Below, piece after piece: positions 1 to 9,619 of a stretch of DNA of 64,000 bases. The stretch is taken from contig NZ_CP014301.1 in NCBI RefSeq assembly GCF_001562255.1, forward strand, positions 992,001 through 1,056,000, written 5' to 3'. The notes below the pieces were generated by a model. The model ran no database searches. It had not been told where the DNA came from and saw only the letters and a program-made list of their open reading frames with translations. The stretch is from Bosea sp. PAMC 26642 (GTDB lineage Bacteria; Pseudomonadota; Alphaproteobacteria; Rhizobiales; Beijerinckiaceae). How positions within the stretch are numbered: the stretch's first letter is position 1; each line of letters begins with the position of its first letter. The position numbers were made by a program, and so were the translations under genes.

Positions 1-1246
1 AGTAGACGCAGACGAACAGCGCCAGCGAAATCGCGACCTGCGCGGTGGTGACCGGCGAGATCGCGTCCTTGGAACGCAGAACGCCGGTGGCGATCCAGGG
101 CTGGCGGCCGACCTCGGTGACGAACCAGCCCGCCAGGATGGCGATGAAGCCCAGCGGCCAAGTGTACTGCGCGACCCAGAGCCAGCGTCTCTCTTCGAAG
201 ACGGCGCTTTTCCACCACAGGATCGCGCCGAGCCAGCCGAAGGCGATCATGAACATGCCGATGCCGACCATGATGCGGAACCCGAAGAACGGGATCTTAA
301 CCGGCGGGCGATCCTGCACCGCGAAATCGTTTAGGCTCGGAAATAGCGCGTCCATGCTACCATGGGTCATCAGGCTTGCGAGGCCCGGGATCGAAACCTC
401 GAAGCGATTGACGCCTGCAACCTCATCTGGCCAGGCGAAGAGCACCAGTGGGGCGGGCTTAGACGAATCCCAATGCGCCTCGATAGCGGCGAGCTTGGCC
501 GGCTGGTACTTGGCGGTGTCCACGCCGTGGCTATGGCCGATCAGCGCCTGCGCGGGTGCTGTGATCGCGATCATCAAGATCGCCATCCGCACCATCGTCT
601 TCGCCGCCTCGGTGCGGTGGCCGACCATGAGATGGCGCGCGCCGGTCGCCAGCACGACGAAGGCGGTGGTCAGGTAGGCCGCCGTCATCATGTGCATGAA
701 GCGCATCGGGAAGGTGGGATTGAAGATGATCTTCATCCAGTCGAGCGGATAGGCGATGCCGTCGCGCATCTCGTGCCCGGTTGGGAACTGCATCCAGCTG
801 TTGGCGGACAAAATCCAGAAGCCTGAGAGCGCAGTGCCGCACGCCACGATCACCGCCGACAGGAAATGTAGCCAGGGCGGCACGCGCTTCCAGCCGAACA
901 GCATGACACCGAGGAACGACGCCTCGAGGAAGAAGGCGGTCAGCACCTCGTAGCCGATGAGCGGGCCAATGACGTTACCGACCACGACGGAGAAGCGGCT
1001 CCAGTTCGTGCCGAACTGATAGGAAAGCACGATGCCAGACACGACGCCCATGGCGAATGAGACCGCGAAGATCTTGGTCCAGAAGCGGGCGAGCAGGTGA
1101 TATTTCTTGTCGTCGGTCTTCAGCCACATCCCCAGCAGCGTCGCGATATAGGCCGATAGCCCGATCGTAAAGGCCGGGAACACGATGTGGAACGAGATGG
1201 TGAAGGCGAACTGGATTCGCGAAAGCAGGAACGCGTCGATCGTCAT
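1..1246 (-). CDS. cydA: Cytochrome bd-type ubiquinol oxidase subunit I, CioA-like (C-terminus off window)
   Basis: About 415 residues are visible; the end lies beyond base 1. Cytochrome bd subunit I carries the haems and oxidises ubiquinol while reducing oxygen in the inner membrane. The ATG at 1246 follows a GGAG ribosome site (rc of 1252-1255). The N-terminus has the haem-ligand His in ISFHIVFP (His20). A second His lies in MHMMTAAY, and the quinol-site signature GRQPW is present near residue 395. The segment between the Q-loop start (KYQPAKLAAIE) and GRQPW lacks the long C-terminal Q-loop insertion of E. coli CydA, which marks the short-Q-loop, often cyanide-insensitive (CioA) type. Subunit II should follow to the left of the window. 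The reading frame is found by direct translation of the minus strand. Confidence 0.93.
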   Translation of the reverse strand, partial: MTIDAFLLSRIQFAFTISFHIVFPAFTIGLSAYIATLLGMWLKTDDKKYHLLARFWTKIFAVSFAMGVVSGIVLSYQFGTNWSRFSVVVGNVIGPLIGYEVLTAFFLEASFLGVMLFGWKRVPPWLHFLSAVIVACGTALSGFWILSANSWMQFPTGHEMRDGIAYPLDWMKIIFNPTFPMRFMHMMTAAYLTTAFVVLATGARHLMVGHRTEAAKTMVRMAILMIAITAPAQALIGHSHGVDTAKYQPAKLAAIEAHWDSSKPAPLVLFAWPDEVAGVNRFEVSIPGLASLMTHGSMDALFPSLNDFAVQDRPPVKIPFFGFRIMVGIGMFMIAFGWLGAILWWKSAVFEERRWLWVAQYTWPLGFIAILAGWFVTEVGRQPWIATGVLRSKDAISPVTTAQVAISLALFVCVY

Positions 1247-1499
1247 CGCAAATCTCCGACCGTCTCGGCCTGATCCTCAGCGAGCGCGGCCGCTGCAACG
1301 TCGCCGTTTGAACTTATCTCTCCCGGTAGGACGACCGGATAGGTTCGGAATCTACTCACGCGAGTTGAATTGAGCCGTAGAGATCTGCAAGGCGGGGCCG
1401 AAGGCAGAGGATGCCGCTCCGCCTGATCCGGAGGGCGCGAGTGGACCTGACGCATCGTCGGGCATTGGCTGGCATGGCCGGGCGTTAGGGAGCGATGAA

Positions 1500-1655
1500 G
1501 GTGGACCGCCGGACCGGGCACAGCGCAACTTCACCGACGAGGACAGCCGCATCCTGCCCGCACGCCGCTTCATGCAGGGCTACAGTGGCCAAATCGCAGT
1601 CGATGCCGGCCACCAGATCATCGTGGCCCACCCGATGGTGACCAATTCCTTTTAA
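1500..1655 (+). pseudogene. Remnant of an IS1182-type (DUF772) transposase
   Basis: An open stretch ending at TAA 1653-1655 encodes QRNFTDEDSRILPARRFMQG followed by YSGQIAVDAGHQIIVAH. This is the conserved middle of IS1182-like transposases (usual form QRNFTDPDSRIM...GYNGQAAVD..QIIVAH). Nothing recognisable of the family remains upstream or downstream, so only about 50 codons of the original protein survive. The base composition turns AT-rich immediately after the stop, consistent with a broken junction. The family assignment rests on motif memory, not on a search. Confidence 0.7.
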
Positions 1656-1902
1656 GTTCGAGCATAGTTCCTTTATATTTACCGTTAAATTTAAAATCAT
1701 AACCCAGAAATTTAATATTAAATGATAAAAACGATTGGATCGCGATTTCAAGGAAATATATAATAACCGCGAAAATTGCGATTAAATATCCCTGAGTATT
1801 TTCCGATCCTATGCAGTCTCCAAAATGGCATTACTCATAGATGGTAAGTCCTCTTCGCAGTCGGAGCGGTCGGAATTGAAATTTCAGGGTGAACAAGAAT
1901 CG
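1656..1902 (+). promoter_or_regulatory. AT-rich leader upstream of the stress-protein gene
   Basis: This stretch is far more AT-rich than its surroundings (for example 1656-1740 and 1755-1800) and directly precedes the universal stress protein gene. It probably holds the promoter. I looked for an FNR/FixK-type TTGAT-N4-ATCAA site, expected for such hypoxia clusters, and did not find one. An upstream in-frame ATG at 1825 exists, but the extra 26 residues are not family-like. Confidence 0.3.
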
Positions 1903-2748
1903 ATGGCGATCAAAGATATCTTGCTGCAGCTCAACAGCTACCCGGACGCCGCGCCCGCCTCGGCGATCGAACAGGGCGTCGCGATCGCGGCGCTTTTGCG
2001 GGCCGACATCACGGCGTTGACGTTCGAGTTCGACATCGAGGTGCCTGGAACGATCGTTCCCTTCGGCTTCTTCGATATCGGCAGCCTCATCGATGCGGAG
2101 CGCGACAAGAGCGCCGCCAACGCCAAGCTTGGCCTCGACGCCTTCGCGGCGATGGCAACCAAGCGCGGCGTCGTCCATGACCAGATGCGCGAACTGTGCA
2201 CGACGGCGCGCATCCCAGGCGCCGTGATCGAGCATGCGCGGTTGCGCGACCTAACGATCATTCCGGCCGAGGCTCCCGCGGGCTTCCAGCAATACATCGC
2301 CGAATGCGTGATCTTCGGGTCTGGCCGCCCGGTCATCGTCGTGCCAGCCAAGCCGAGCCGCAACTCCCAGGCGCTCGATGCCATCGGCATCGCCTGGGAT
2401 TTCAGCCGCCCGGCCGCGCGCGCCATCGCCGACGCCATGACGATCCTGCAGGCGGCCAGGACCGTGCGGGCCGTGACCGTGACGCATGAGAAGAGCATCG
2501 AAACGCGCCGGTCGGGCCAGGATCTCGCGCGTCACCTGGCCCTGCACGGCGTCACGCTCATCCTCGACGAGGAGGATGCGGCGGGCCGGCCGATTGGTCA
2601 GGCACTCGAGAGCTATGCGGACAAGCATGGCCTCGATCTGCTCGTCATGGGCGCCTATGGCCATTGGCGGATGCGGGACTTCTTTCTGGGCGGCGCGACC
2701 AAGAGCGTTGTCGGCAATCCGACGCTTCCGATCTTCCTGTCTCACTAG
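1903..2748 (+). CDS. Universal stress protein, two tandem Usp domains
   Basis: 281 residues. Two Usp folds lie in tandem; the second ends with the nucleotide-binding pattern MGAYGHWRMRDFFLGGATKS (G-x2-G-x9-G-S/T type) around residues 245-265. Usp proteins are cytoplasmic and support survival under stress or low oxygen. I chose the ATG at 1903 (MAIKDILLQLN, the normal family start) over the in-frame ATG at 1825, which would add an unrelated polar 26-residue leader. The next gene starts 39 bases after the stop, and together with the P-type ATPase they form a same-strand stress cluster next to the bd oxidase. The biochemical role is not deducible beyond family level. Confidence 0.88.
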   Translation: MAIKDILLQLNSYPDAAPASAIEQGVAIAALLRADITALTFEFDIEVPGTIVPFGFFDIGSLIDAERDKSAANAKLGLDAFAAMATKRGVVHDQMRELCTTARIPGAVIEHARLRDLTIIPAEAPAGFQQYIAECVIFGSGRPVIVVPAKPSRNSQALDAIGIAWDFSRPAARAIADAMTILQAARTVRAVTVTHEKSIETRRSGQDLARHLALHGVTLILDEEDAAGRPIGQALESYADKHGLDLLVMGAYGHWRMRDFFLGGATKSVVGNPTLPIFLSH

Positions 2749-2787
2749 GATGACCGGCTCCTGGCGCGGTCCCGAAGCAATGCCTCC

Positions 2788-4341
2788 GTGGCGAACGGCG
2801 CGGCCATGATCCTCGACGAGCAGGCGCAGACGATCCGCTTTCTCAGCCGGAACGCTGGCGGACAGAGCATCGCGGTCGAGACCGTGCGGACGCATATCTC
2901 GACCGTGATCCTGACCGCCGATCGCGCCTACAAGCTCAAGCGCGCGGTCCGGTTTCCCTATCTGGATTTTTCCACACCCAAGCGGCGTCTGGCGGCCTGC
3001 AATGCCGAACTCGCCCTGAACCGACGGACCGCGCCGGGGCTCTATCTCGCCGTCCGGACGATCACGCGCGGCGAGGATGACGCCCTGGCGTTCGATGGAC
3101 CGGGCCAACTCGTCGATGCCGTCGTCGAAATGCGGCTGTTCGATCAGGAGAGCCTGTTCGATCGCATGGCCAAGCGCAAGGCGCTGACGCCCGCTCTGAT
3201 GACGAGCCTGGCGCGGCGCCTGGCTGCTTTTCACGATGCGGCCGCCATCAGCCTCGATCAGGGCGGAGCCGACGGCATCGCCGCCGTCCTGTCGATCAAC
3301 GACGCGTCGCTGCGCGCCACGGGGCTGGTCTGTGACGCCGACGCCGACGCGCTCGAGCGGCGTTTCGCGGCGGTCCTCGCCCGTCATCGCCCGAAGCTCG
3401 ATGCGCGGCGCGACGCGGGCAAGGTCCGGCGGTGCCATGGCGATCTGATGCTGCGCAACATCTGCCTGATCGACGGTGAGCCGACGCCGTTCGACTGCAT
3501 AGAGTTCGACGAGGCCATCGCCACGATCGATGTGCTGTACGACCTTGCGTTCCTGCTCATGGACCTGTGGCGACGCGACGGCCGTGACCTCGCGAACCTG
3601 ATCTTCAACCGCTATCTGGATGCGCGCGACGAGACGGACGGGCTGTGCCTTCTGCCGTTTTTCATGGCCATCCGCGCCATCGTCCGCGCCCATGTCACCG
3701 CGGCCCAGGCCGCCGATCTGCCCGATGAGCAGGCCCGTCCGCTCCTGGCGGACTCCCGCGGCTATGTCGATCTTGCGCAGGCGCTGCTGACGGATGCCAA
3801 GCCGTTCCTGCTTGCCATCGGCGGCTTCAGCGGCAGCGGCAAATCGGCGCTTACCGCCTCTGTCGCATCCCATCTGGGGCCGCCGCCCGGCGCGCGGATC
3901 TTGAGCAGCGATCGCATCCGCAAGCGTCTCTACGACGTCGCGGCGGAGGAGAGGCTGCCTGAAGCCGCCTATGATACCGCGGTGTCAATTGCGGTCTATT
4001 CAGCGCTGAGGCAGCAGGCGGCGGCCACGCTCGCAGCCGGCTGGTCCGTCGTCGCCGACGCCGTGTTCGACCGGGCGCCGGAGCGTACGGCGCTGGAAAA
4101 GATCGCCACCGACCTCGATGTCGCGCGCCTTGGCCTCTGGCTTGAGGCGCCGGAAGCGACGCTGCTGGCGAGAGTGGCGGCCCGCATCAATGATCCCTCC
4201 GATGCGACCACTTGCGTCCTGCGCGAGCAACTGCGTCAGGGCTGCGGAGAAATGGGCTGGCGGCGTCTCGAATCCGGCGGGCCGCTGACGGCGCTCCGCG
4301 ACATCGCGCTGTCGGAATGTGCCGTTCTCGCCCGGCCGTGA
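2788..4341 (+). CDS. Bifunctional aminoglycoside-phosphotransferase-like / P-loop ATPase protein (COG2187-COG0645)
   Basis: 517 residues from a GTG start at 2788 (an ATG at 2806 is the alternative). The N-terminal half resembles APH/choline-kinase folds: CHGDLMLRNICL near residues 215-227 holds the catalytic-loop H-G-D...N, and FDCIEFDE follows as the metal-binding region. The C-terminal half opens with a Walker A, GGFSGSGKS, at about residues 345-353, followed by a gluconate-kinase-like AAA fold. The two-domain architecture is well known in proteobacteria and often sits beside Usp genes, as here. The substrate is unknown; phosphotransfer to a small molecule is inferred from the fold. It lies between the Usp gene and a P-type ATPase on the same strand. 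Confidence 0.85.
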   Translation: MANGAAMILDEQAQTIRFLSRNAGGQSIAVETVRTHISTVILTADRAYKLKRAVRFPYLDFSTPKRRLAACNAELALNRRTAPGLYLAVRTITRGEDDALAFDGPGQLVDAVVEMRLFDQESLFDRMAKRKALTPALMTSLARRLAAFHDAAAISLDQGGADGIAAVLSINDASLRATGLVCDADADALERRFAAVLARHRPKLDARRDAGKVRRCHGDLMLRNICLIDGEPTPFDCIEFDEAIATIDVLYDLAFLLMDLWRRDGRDLANLIFNRYLDARDETDGLCLLPFFMAIRAIVRAHVTAAQAADLPDEQARPLLADSRGYVDLAQALLTDAKPFLLAIGGFSGSGKSALTASVASHLGPPPGARILSSDRIRKRLYDVAAEERLPEAAYDTAVSIAVYSALRQQAAATLAAGWSVVADAVFDRAPERTALEKIATDLDVARLGLWLEAPEATLLARVAARINDPSDATTCVLREQLRQGCGEMGWRRLESGGPLTALRDIALSECAVLARP

Positions 4342-4444
4342 CGACGCCGCGCATCCGAGGCAATCCAACCCGCGGCGTTCGGAGCCTCCCCCCGGGGCCC
4401 GTCGAGGGCGGGTGCAAGCATGCAAACGCGAGACAGATCATCAG

Positions 4445-7309
4445 ATGACCACCACGCTCGCTGCAGCCCCGGAGATCGCGGCCTACCGCCAATCGGCCGA
4501 CGACGTCCTGCGACGGCTCGACGCGCAGTCGCAGCGTGGCCTGACCCAGTCGGAGGCGGCGGCGCGCCTCGCGCGTGACGGCGCAAACGAATTGACGGCC
4601 GAGTGTGTGACACCGGCCTGGAAGCGGTTTCTCGCCCAGTTCCGCGATGTCCTGGTCATCCTGCTTCTGGTCGCCGCGTTGATCTCCGCAGCGCTGTGGC
4701 TCGTCGAGCGTGCGACGGCCTTGCCCTATGAGGCGCTGGCCATCCTCGCCATCGTTCTGCTGAACGCTGTGATGGGGTTCGTCCAGCAGTCGCGGGCCGA
4801 GCAGGCCGTCCTCGCCTTGCGCCGGATGTCGGCGGCGACCGCGATCGTCGTCCGGGACGGACGACGCAGCAGCATCGCCGCCGCCGATCTCGTATCGGGC
4901 GATGTGATGCTGATCGAGGAGGGCGATCTCGTTTCCGCCGATGCCCGCCTGATCGAATCCGTTTTGCTGCGCATGGCCGAAGCGCAGCTGACGGGCGAAA
5001 GCGTGCCCGTCGAAAAGGACACCGATGCGATCGCGCACGAGGAGGCGCTGGGCGACCGCGCCAACATGGTCTTCAGCGGCACGTCGGCGATCTACGGCCG
5101 CGGGCGGGCGGTGGTGACGGCGACGGGCATGCGCACCGAACTCGGTCGCATCGCGGACATGCTGAAGGCGACCCCCGACGAGGCGACGCCGCTGCAGCGC
5201 GAACTCGATCGCGTCGGCAAGCTGCTGGGCCTGATCGTCGTCGCCATCGCACTGGCGATGATCGTCACGATCCTGGTCGCCCAGGGTGTTGCCGACGTCA
5301 AAGCCGTCTTCGACGTGTTGATCCTCGGCGTTGCGCTGGCGGTCGCGGGCGTTCCTGAAGGCCTGCCGGCGGTCGTGACGGCTTCGCTAGCGCTGGGCGT
5401 CCAGCGCCTGGCCAAGCGCAACGCCATCGTGCGCCATCTGGCGGCGGTGGAGACGCTCGGCTCCGCAACCGTGATCGCCTCCGACAAGACAGGGACGCTG
5501 ACGAAGAACGAGATGACGGTGCGGCGGCTCGTGACTGCCACCGGAACCGTCGCGATCGGCGGTTCGGGCTATGGATCGGGAGGCGAGCTGACGGCGGCCG
5601 GAGGTGGCCAGCTCGAGGGCGCGCTCCGGATCGAGGCGCAGGACGTGCTGGCCGCCGCGCAGCGCGCCAGCAACGCCAGCGTTCGCGAGGATGATGGCCA
5701 TTGGACGGTCCTTGGCGACCCAACCGAAGGCGCTCTGATCGTGGCCGCGCGCAAGGCGGGCCTGACCGATGCCAAAGACGACCGGCGTTTGACGCGCATT
5801 GCGGAGGTCCCGTTCTCATCGCAGCGCAAGCGCATGAGCACGGTTCATCGCGATGCCGAGCACCCGGAGAGCTTGCTGGTGTCGGTCAAGGGCGCACCGG
5901 GCGTGGTGCTGGCGCTGTGCACACATGAACGGGTCGGCGATGAGCTCCATCCACTCAGCGAAGCGCGCCGCACCGCGATTCTGGCGAGCAACACCGAACT
6001 CGCGAGCGCGTCCCTGCGCACGCTTGCGGTTGCATGCCGGTCCTTGCCCCGCGACCAGGCCAAAAGCGATGACGGAAGCGAGGAGGGGTTCGACGACCGC
6101 ATCGAGGCCGATCTCGTCTTCCTTGGATTGATCGGCATGATCGATCCGCCGCGCCCGGAGGCGCAGGAGGCGGTGGCGCGCGCGCAACGGGCCGGCATTC
6201 GCCCGGTGATGATCACCGGCGATCATCCTTCGACCGCCGCCGCCATCGCGTCTGAGATTGGCATCGCAGGCGACGGCCGGGTCGTGACCGGTATCGAACT
6301 CGCGGCGATGTCCGACACGGCGCTGGATCTGACCGTCAAGGACGTGTCGGTCTATGCCCGCGTCAATCCTGAGCACAAGCTGCGGATCGTCAGGGCGCTG
6401 CAGCGTGGCGGCGCCACGGTCGCCATGACCGGTGACGGCGTCAACGACGCGCCGGCGCTGAAAGCCGCCGATATCGGCGTCGCAATGGGGATCACCGGCA
6501 CCGATGTGTCGAAGGAGGCCGCCGATATCGTGCTCTCCGACGACAATTTCGCGTCGATCGTCGCGGCGGTCGAAGAAGGGCGCGCGATCTTCGAGAACAT
6601 CCGCAAGTTCCTGCGCTATCTCTTGTCTTCCAATCTCGGTGAAGTCCTGACGATGTTTTTCGGCGTGCTGCTGTCGGATGTGATCGGGCTGACCGGTCAC
6701 GGCTCCGGCCATGTCGTGCTGCCGCTGCTGGCGATCCAGATCCTCTGGATCAACCTGGTGACGGATGGCGCGCCGGCGCTGGCGCTCGCCGTCGATCCTG
6801 CCGATCCCGACACGATGACGAGACCGCCCAGGCTGCGTGGCGAGGGCGTCGTCACGGGGCGCATGTGGGTGGGCATCGTCTATGTCGGCGTCATCATGGC
6901 GGCCGGCACGCTGCTGGTGCTGGATGCCGCGCTGCCCGGCGGGTTGATCGAAGGCGCGGGTTCGCTGGACTATGGCCAGACGATGGCCTTCACCACGCTG
7001 ACGCTGTTCCAGCTCTTCAACCTTCTCAATGCCCGCTCCGACGTCCGCAGCGCGTTCAGCGGCCTGTTGGAGAACCGCTGGCTCTGGGCGGCGGTCGGCC
7101 TCTCGCTGCTGATGCACGGCGCCGTGCTCTATGTGCCCTGGCTCCAGGAGGCCTTCTCAACGGTCGCGCTCACGATGGGGGACTGGCTCGTCTGCATCGC
7201 AGTGGCGAGCACCGCGCTCTGGCTGCGCGAGGTCAGCAAGATCGTCGCTCGTGCAGAACTGCTACGCGGACACGGCACAGCGACAGTCAGACAGGTTGTT
7301 CCAGCGTGA
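4445..7309 (+). CDS. P-type cation-transporting ATPase, SERCA/PMR1-like (P2A)
   Basis: 954 residues. An inner-membrane pump that moves cations at the cost of ATP. The actuator motif TGES is at residues 183-186, the TM4 motif PEGLP lies before the catalytic DKTGTLT (phosphorylated Asp347), and the hinge TGDGVNDAP is near 662. The TM6 motif NLVTDGAPALALAVDP resembles the Ca2+-binding N-x-x-T-D of SERCA-type pumps, so Ca2+ or Mn2+ is the likeliest substrate, though bacterial members vary. An N-terminal cation-ATPase domain is present (RRLDAQSQRGLTQSEAAARL). The ATG at 4445 gives the typical start; the frame is open further upstream to 4319 but without family-like sequence. It follows the Usp/kinase genes at about 100 bases. 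Confidence 0.9.
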   Translation: MTTTLAAAPEIAAYRQSADDVLRRLDAQSQRGLTQSEAAARLARDGANELTAECVTPAWKRFLAQFRDVLVILLLVAALISAALWLVERATALPYEALAILAIVLLNAVMGFVQQSRAEQAVLALRRMSAATAIVVRDGRRSSIAAADLVSGDVMLIEEGDLVSADARLIESVLLRMAEAQLTGESVPVEKDTDAIAHEEALGDRANMVFSGTSAIYGRGRAVVTATGMRTELGRIADMLKATPDEATPLQRELDRVGKLLGLIVVAIALAMIVTILVAQGVADVKAVFDVLILGVALAVAGVPEGLPAVVTASLALGVQRLAKRNAIVRHLAAVETLGSATVIASDKTGTLTKNEMTVRRLVTATGTVAIGGSGYGSGGELTAAGGGQLEGALRIEAQDVLAAAQRASNASVREDDGHWTVLGDPTEGALIVAARKAGLTDAKDDRRLTRIAEVPFSSQRKRMSTVHRDAEHPESLLVSVKGAPGVVLALCTHERVGDELHPLSEARRTAILASNTELASASLRTLAVACRSLPRDQAKSDDGSEEGFDDRIEADLVFLGLIGMIDPPRPEAQEAVARAQRAGIRPVMITGDHPSTAAAIASEIGIAGDGRVVTGIELAAMSDTALDLTVKDVSVYARVNPEHKLRIVRALQRGGATVAMTGDGVNDAPALKAADIGVAMGITGTDVSKEAADIVLSDDNFASIVAAVEEGRAIFENIRKFLRYLLSSNLGEVLTMFFGVLLSDVIGLTGHGSGHVVLPLLAIQILWINLVTDGAPALALAVDPADPDTMTRPPRLRGEGVVTGRMWVGIVYVGVIMAAGTLLVLDAALPGGLIEGAGSLDYGQTMAFTTLTLFQLFNLLNARSDVRSAFSGLLENRWLWAAVGLSLLMHGAVLYVPWLQEAFSTVALTMGDWLVCIAVASTALWLREVSKIVARAELLRGHGTATVRQVVPA

Positions 7310-7496
7310 TAGGGTCGATCACACGGATTGTGAGACAGTCCTTGGTGATCGCTTAACCGACCGCTCCATCAAGACGGCAGTGGACGGCGTACTGCCATGT
7401 CGACTGTATTTGCCCCACGGAAAGCCCGCTTGGACCGAATTCAACTCTCTTTCTGCGCGTTGACGACAAGCGAACCCACCAAGGAGGACGCGGCCG

Positions 7497-8198
7497 ATGC
7501 CGGACTACACGCTCTACTATTGGTCAGTTCCGTTTCGTGGCCAGTTCGTTCGGGCGGTGCTCGCCTGGGCAGATAAGGAGTGGCGCGAGGCTGGAGACGA
7601 GGAAATCGGCAAGCTGATGAAGCGGCCGGTCGAAGACATGCCAGTTCCTTTTATGGGCCCGCCGCTCCTGATCGACCATGTCAACGACTTTGCCATCGCC
7701 GAGATGCCCGCGATCGTCCTCTACCTCGGCGAGACGCTGGAGCGCATGCCGGCGACGGCGCCGTTGCGAGCGCTGACGATGAAGATCGTCAACGACGCCA
7801 ATGACGTCATCGACGAACTCACGCTCCAGGGAGGCCAGTCGATGTGGACCGACGCAAAGTGGCGCGCATTCGTGCCACGCTTGGAAAAGTGGATGTCCTT
7901 CTGGGAAGAGACCGGTCGTCGGCACGGCCTGACTGAAGAGGCCGGCTTTCTTCTGGGCGGAAGGGAGCCAGGGATTGCCGACGTCGTCACCGCAACGTTG
8001 TGGATGACCATGGCGGAGCGGTTTGCCGAAATCGCGTCGATCCTAGACCGTGCCGCGCCCTTGACGAGTGCGCTAGCGCGCCGCGTGGCCGCCATACCGG
8101 CCCTGGCCAACCTGGCCGAAAGAGCCCGCCTCGATTACGGCGATGCTTACTGCGGGGGGCAGATCGAAATCGCCCTGCGCAAGGTTGCCGACGGGTAG
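7497..8198 (+). CDS. Glutathione S-transferase family protein
   Basis: 233 residues, preceded by a strong ribosome site AAGGAGG at 7481-7487. The N-terminal thioredoxin-like domain starts LYYWSVPFRGQFVRAVL, where GSTs carry the glutathione-activating Ser/Tyr. The cis-Pro motif (GPPLLIDH) and the E-M glutathione-contact motif (IAEMPAIVLYL) follow. The helical C-terminal domain has the GIADVVTATLW segment in place of the N-capping motif. Cytoplasmic conjugation or reduction of electrophiles with glutathione is the family role; the substrate is not evident. It is convergent with the sensor kinase gene, only 12 bases away. Confidence 0.88.
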   Translation: MPDYTLYYWSVPFRGQFVRAVLAWADKEWREAGDEEIGKLMKRPVEDMPVPFMGPPLLIDHVNDFAIAEMPAIVLYLGETLERMPATAPLRALTMKIVNDANDVIDELTLQGGQSMWTDAKWRAFVPRLEKWMSFWEETGRRHGLTEEAGFLLGGREPGIADVVTATLWMTMAERFAEIASILDRAAPLTSALARRVAAIPALANLAERARLDYGDAYCGGQIEIALRKVADG

Positions 8199-8210
8199 AA
8201 GGATGGACCT

Positions 8211-9065
8211 TTACGTGCCGGGAGAACGGGCAAGGGGGATGTCGAGTTCGTATACGAGTCCTGTCGGCTCATAGTTCAACCGAACTTTACCATGGAGCTG
8301 ATCGGCTAGGCCGTTGATGAGGCATGTCCCGAAACTGGGTCGAGTCGGCTCCTGGACTGCTGGGCCACCACTCTCCGTCCATGTCAGCTTTAGCCGTTGC
8401 GCTTTGGCGTCGACAGTCGATGTAATGTCGATGCGCCCCGTTGCGGTGGACAAAGCGCCGTACTTGACCGCATTGGTGCATAGTTCGTTCAGCGACATGG
8501 TGAGCGGCAGGACCACCTCAGAAGCGATCTGAACTGGTGTATGTTGAACCACAAACCTTCGAACGTGATGGCTATCGAATGGCTCGACAGCGTCATGAAT
8601 GATGTCGCTTAATTTTGCTCCCAGCCATTTCGATTCAAGAAGCAGATCATGCGCCCTGCCCAAGGCAACCAATCGGCTCGTGACAACTGAGCGGCCTTCT
8701 TCCAGACTTTGCGCTGTCCGCAAGCTCTGTGAGGTAATCGAAATCACCGTCGCCAACATGTTTTTCACGCGGTGATGCAGTTCCCCAACCAGCAGTTCCT
8801 GCAACCGCTTGGCGGCTTCTACATCCCTTATGGCAGCGACCACGACCATTCCGTCGCCGGTAAGATGCGGGCTCAAGCTGATCTCGACCTGGAGTTCGCT
8901 GCCGTCCTTGCGAAGTCCCCTTAGGTCCAAGCCGGTGCCCATCATGCGGGGAATGGGATTACTCATAAAACGATCAAGATGACCTGCATGAAGGCCCTTG
9001 TACCGTTCTGGAATCAGGATGCTAAGCGGCTCTCCAGTCAGATCACTCGGGAAGTGACCGAACAT
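8211..9065 (-). CDS. PAS-HWE/HisKA_2 sensor histidine kinase (N-terminus uncertain)
   Basis: From the first ATG in frame this is 284 residues. The phosphoacceptor box ELHHRVKNMLATV and the N-box LNELCTNAVKYG are those of the HWE/HisKA_2 kinases common in Hyphomicrobiales, usually soluble and tuned to light, redox or general stress. The ATG at 9065 falls inside the PAS domain. The frame is open back to 9275 and the preceding 70 codons are clearly PAS-like (FLEESPDAIVIVDQTGCISF) but contain no ATG, GTG or TTG, with TAA at 9276-9278. The gene is therefore either 5'-broken, uses an unusual start, or is frameshifted. No partner response regulator is adjacent. Confidence 0.75.
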   Translation of the reverse strand: MFGHFPSDLTGEPLSILIPERYKGLHAGHLDRFMSNPIPRMMGTGLDLRGLRKDGSELQVEISLSPHLTGDGMVVVAAIRDVEAAKRLQELLVGELHHRVKNMLATVISITSQSLRTAQSLEEGRSVVTSRLVALGRAHDLLLESKWLGAKLSDIIHDAVEPFDSHHVRRFVVQHTPVQIASEVVLPLTMSLNELCTNAVKYGALSTATGRIDITSTVDAKAQRLKLTWTESGGPAVQEPTRPSFGTCLINGLADQLHGKVRLNYEPTGLVYELDIPLARSPGT

Positions 9066-9275
9066 GGCCTCGACGCGAGTGCTGGCGAAGCTAATGCAAC
9101 CAGTCTGGTCAACGATAACGATGGCATCGGGACTTTCCTCTAGAAAGCCGTGGAACTGCGCCTCTTTGCTGAGCCCCGCATTCGCATCCGCGAGCCAAAC
9201 GCTCAGATCGCGGACCCGGCCATGGTTCTCGGTGATGTTGGACCGTTCCGTTTTTGAAATATCGTGGCTCCCCGA

Positions 9276-9619
9276 TTAAGGCCGTTGAAATCGCACCGCC
9301 CGCACCAAGTCTGAAGCCCCGGGAAACATCATTCGGCCTGATGAGCCTTGCCTGAAGAGTTTCACGTCGGTGTATTCGCGTCGCGAGAGCAGCGGTTCGT
9401 CGGCAGCGGCTAAACTCTCTCAGAAGGTCCTAGCGCCTTTTCAAAGAGCATGTTGAGCGAGGTGGGTACAGGTTCGGAAAGTACCCATCAGGCCCGGCCT
9501 TGTCGAAGCGCGTTGGAGTCACGCAGCCAGATGCTGGAACTTAACAGCTGTCTGAATCATAGCCATCACGGTGCAGCACGCCCGTCCGTGTCAAGCGATG
9601 GCGGGCGCCGTGTCTGAAA
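9276..9619. other. No gene recognised
   Basis: About 340 bases between the 5' boundary of the sensor-kinase frame and the polyketide-synthase remnant. I see no coding sequence, RNA gene or clear palindrome on either strand; it appears to be decayed sequence continuous with the pseudogene on its right. Confidence 0.4.

Noticed and set aside
1656..1902. FNR/FixK box ahead of the stress cluster
   Set aside because: Expected for such genes, but I found no TTGAT-N4-ATCAA-like sequence.
2251..3873. A 540-codon minus-strand frame
   Set aside because: Shadow of the stress protein and kinase genes; no start context and no motifs.
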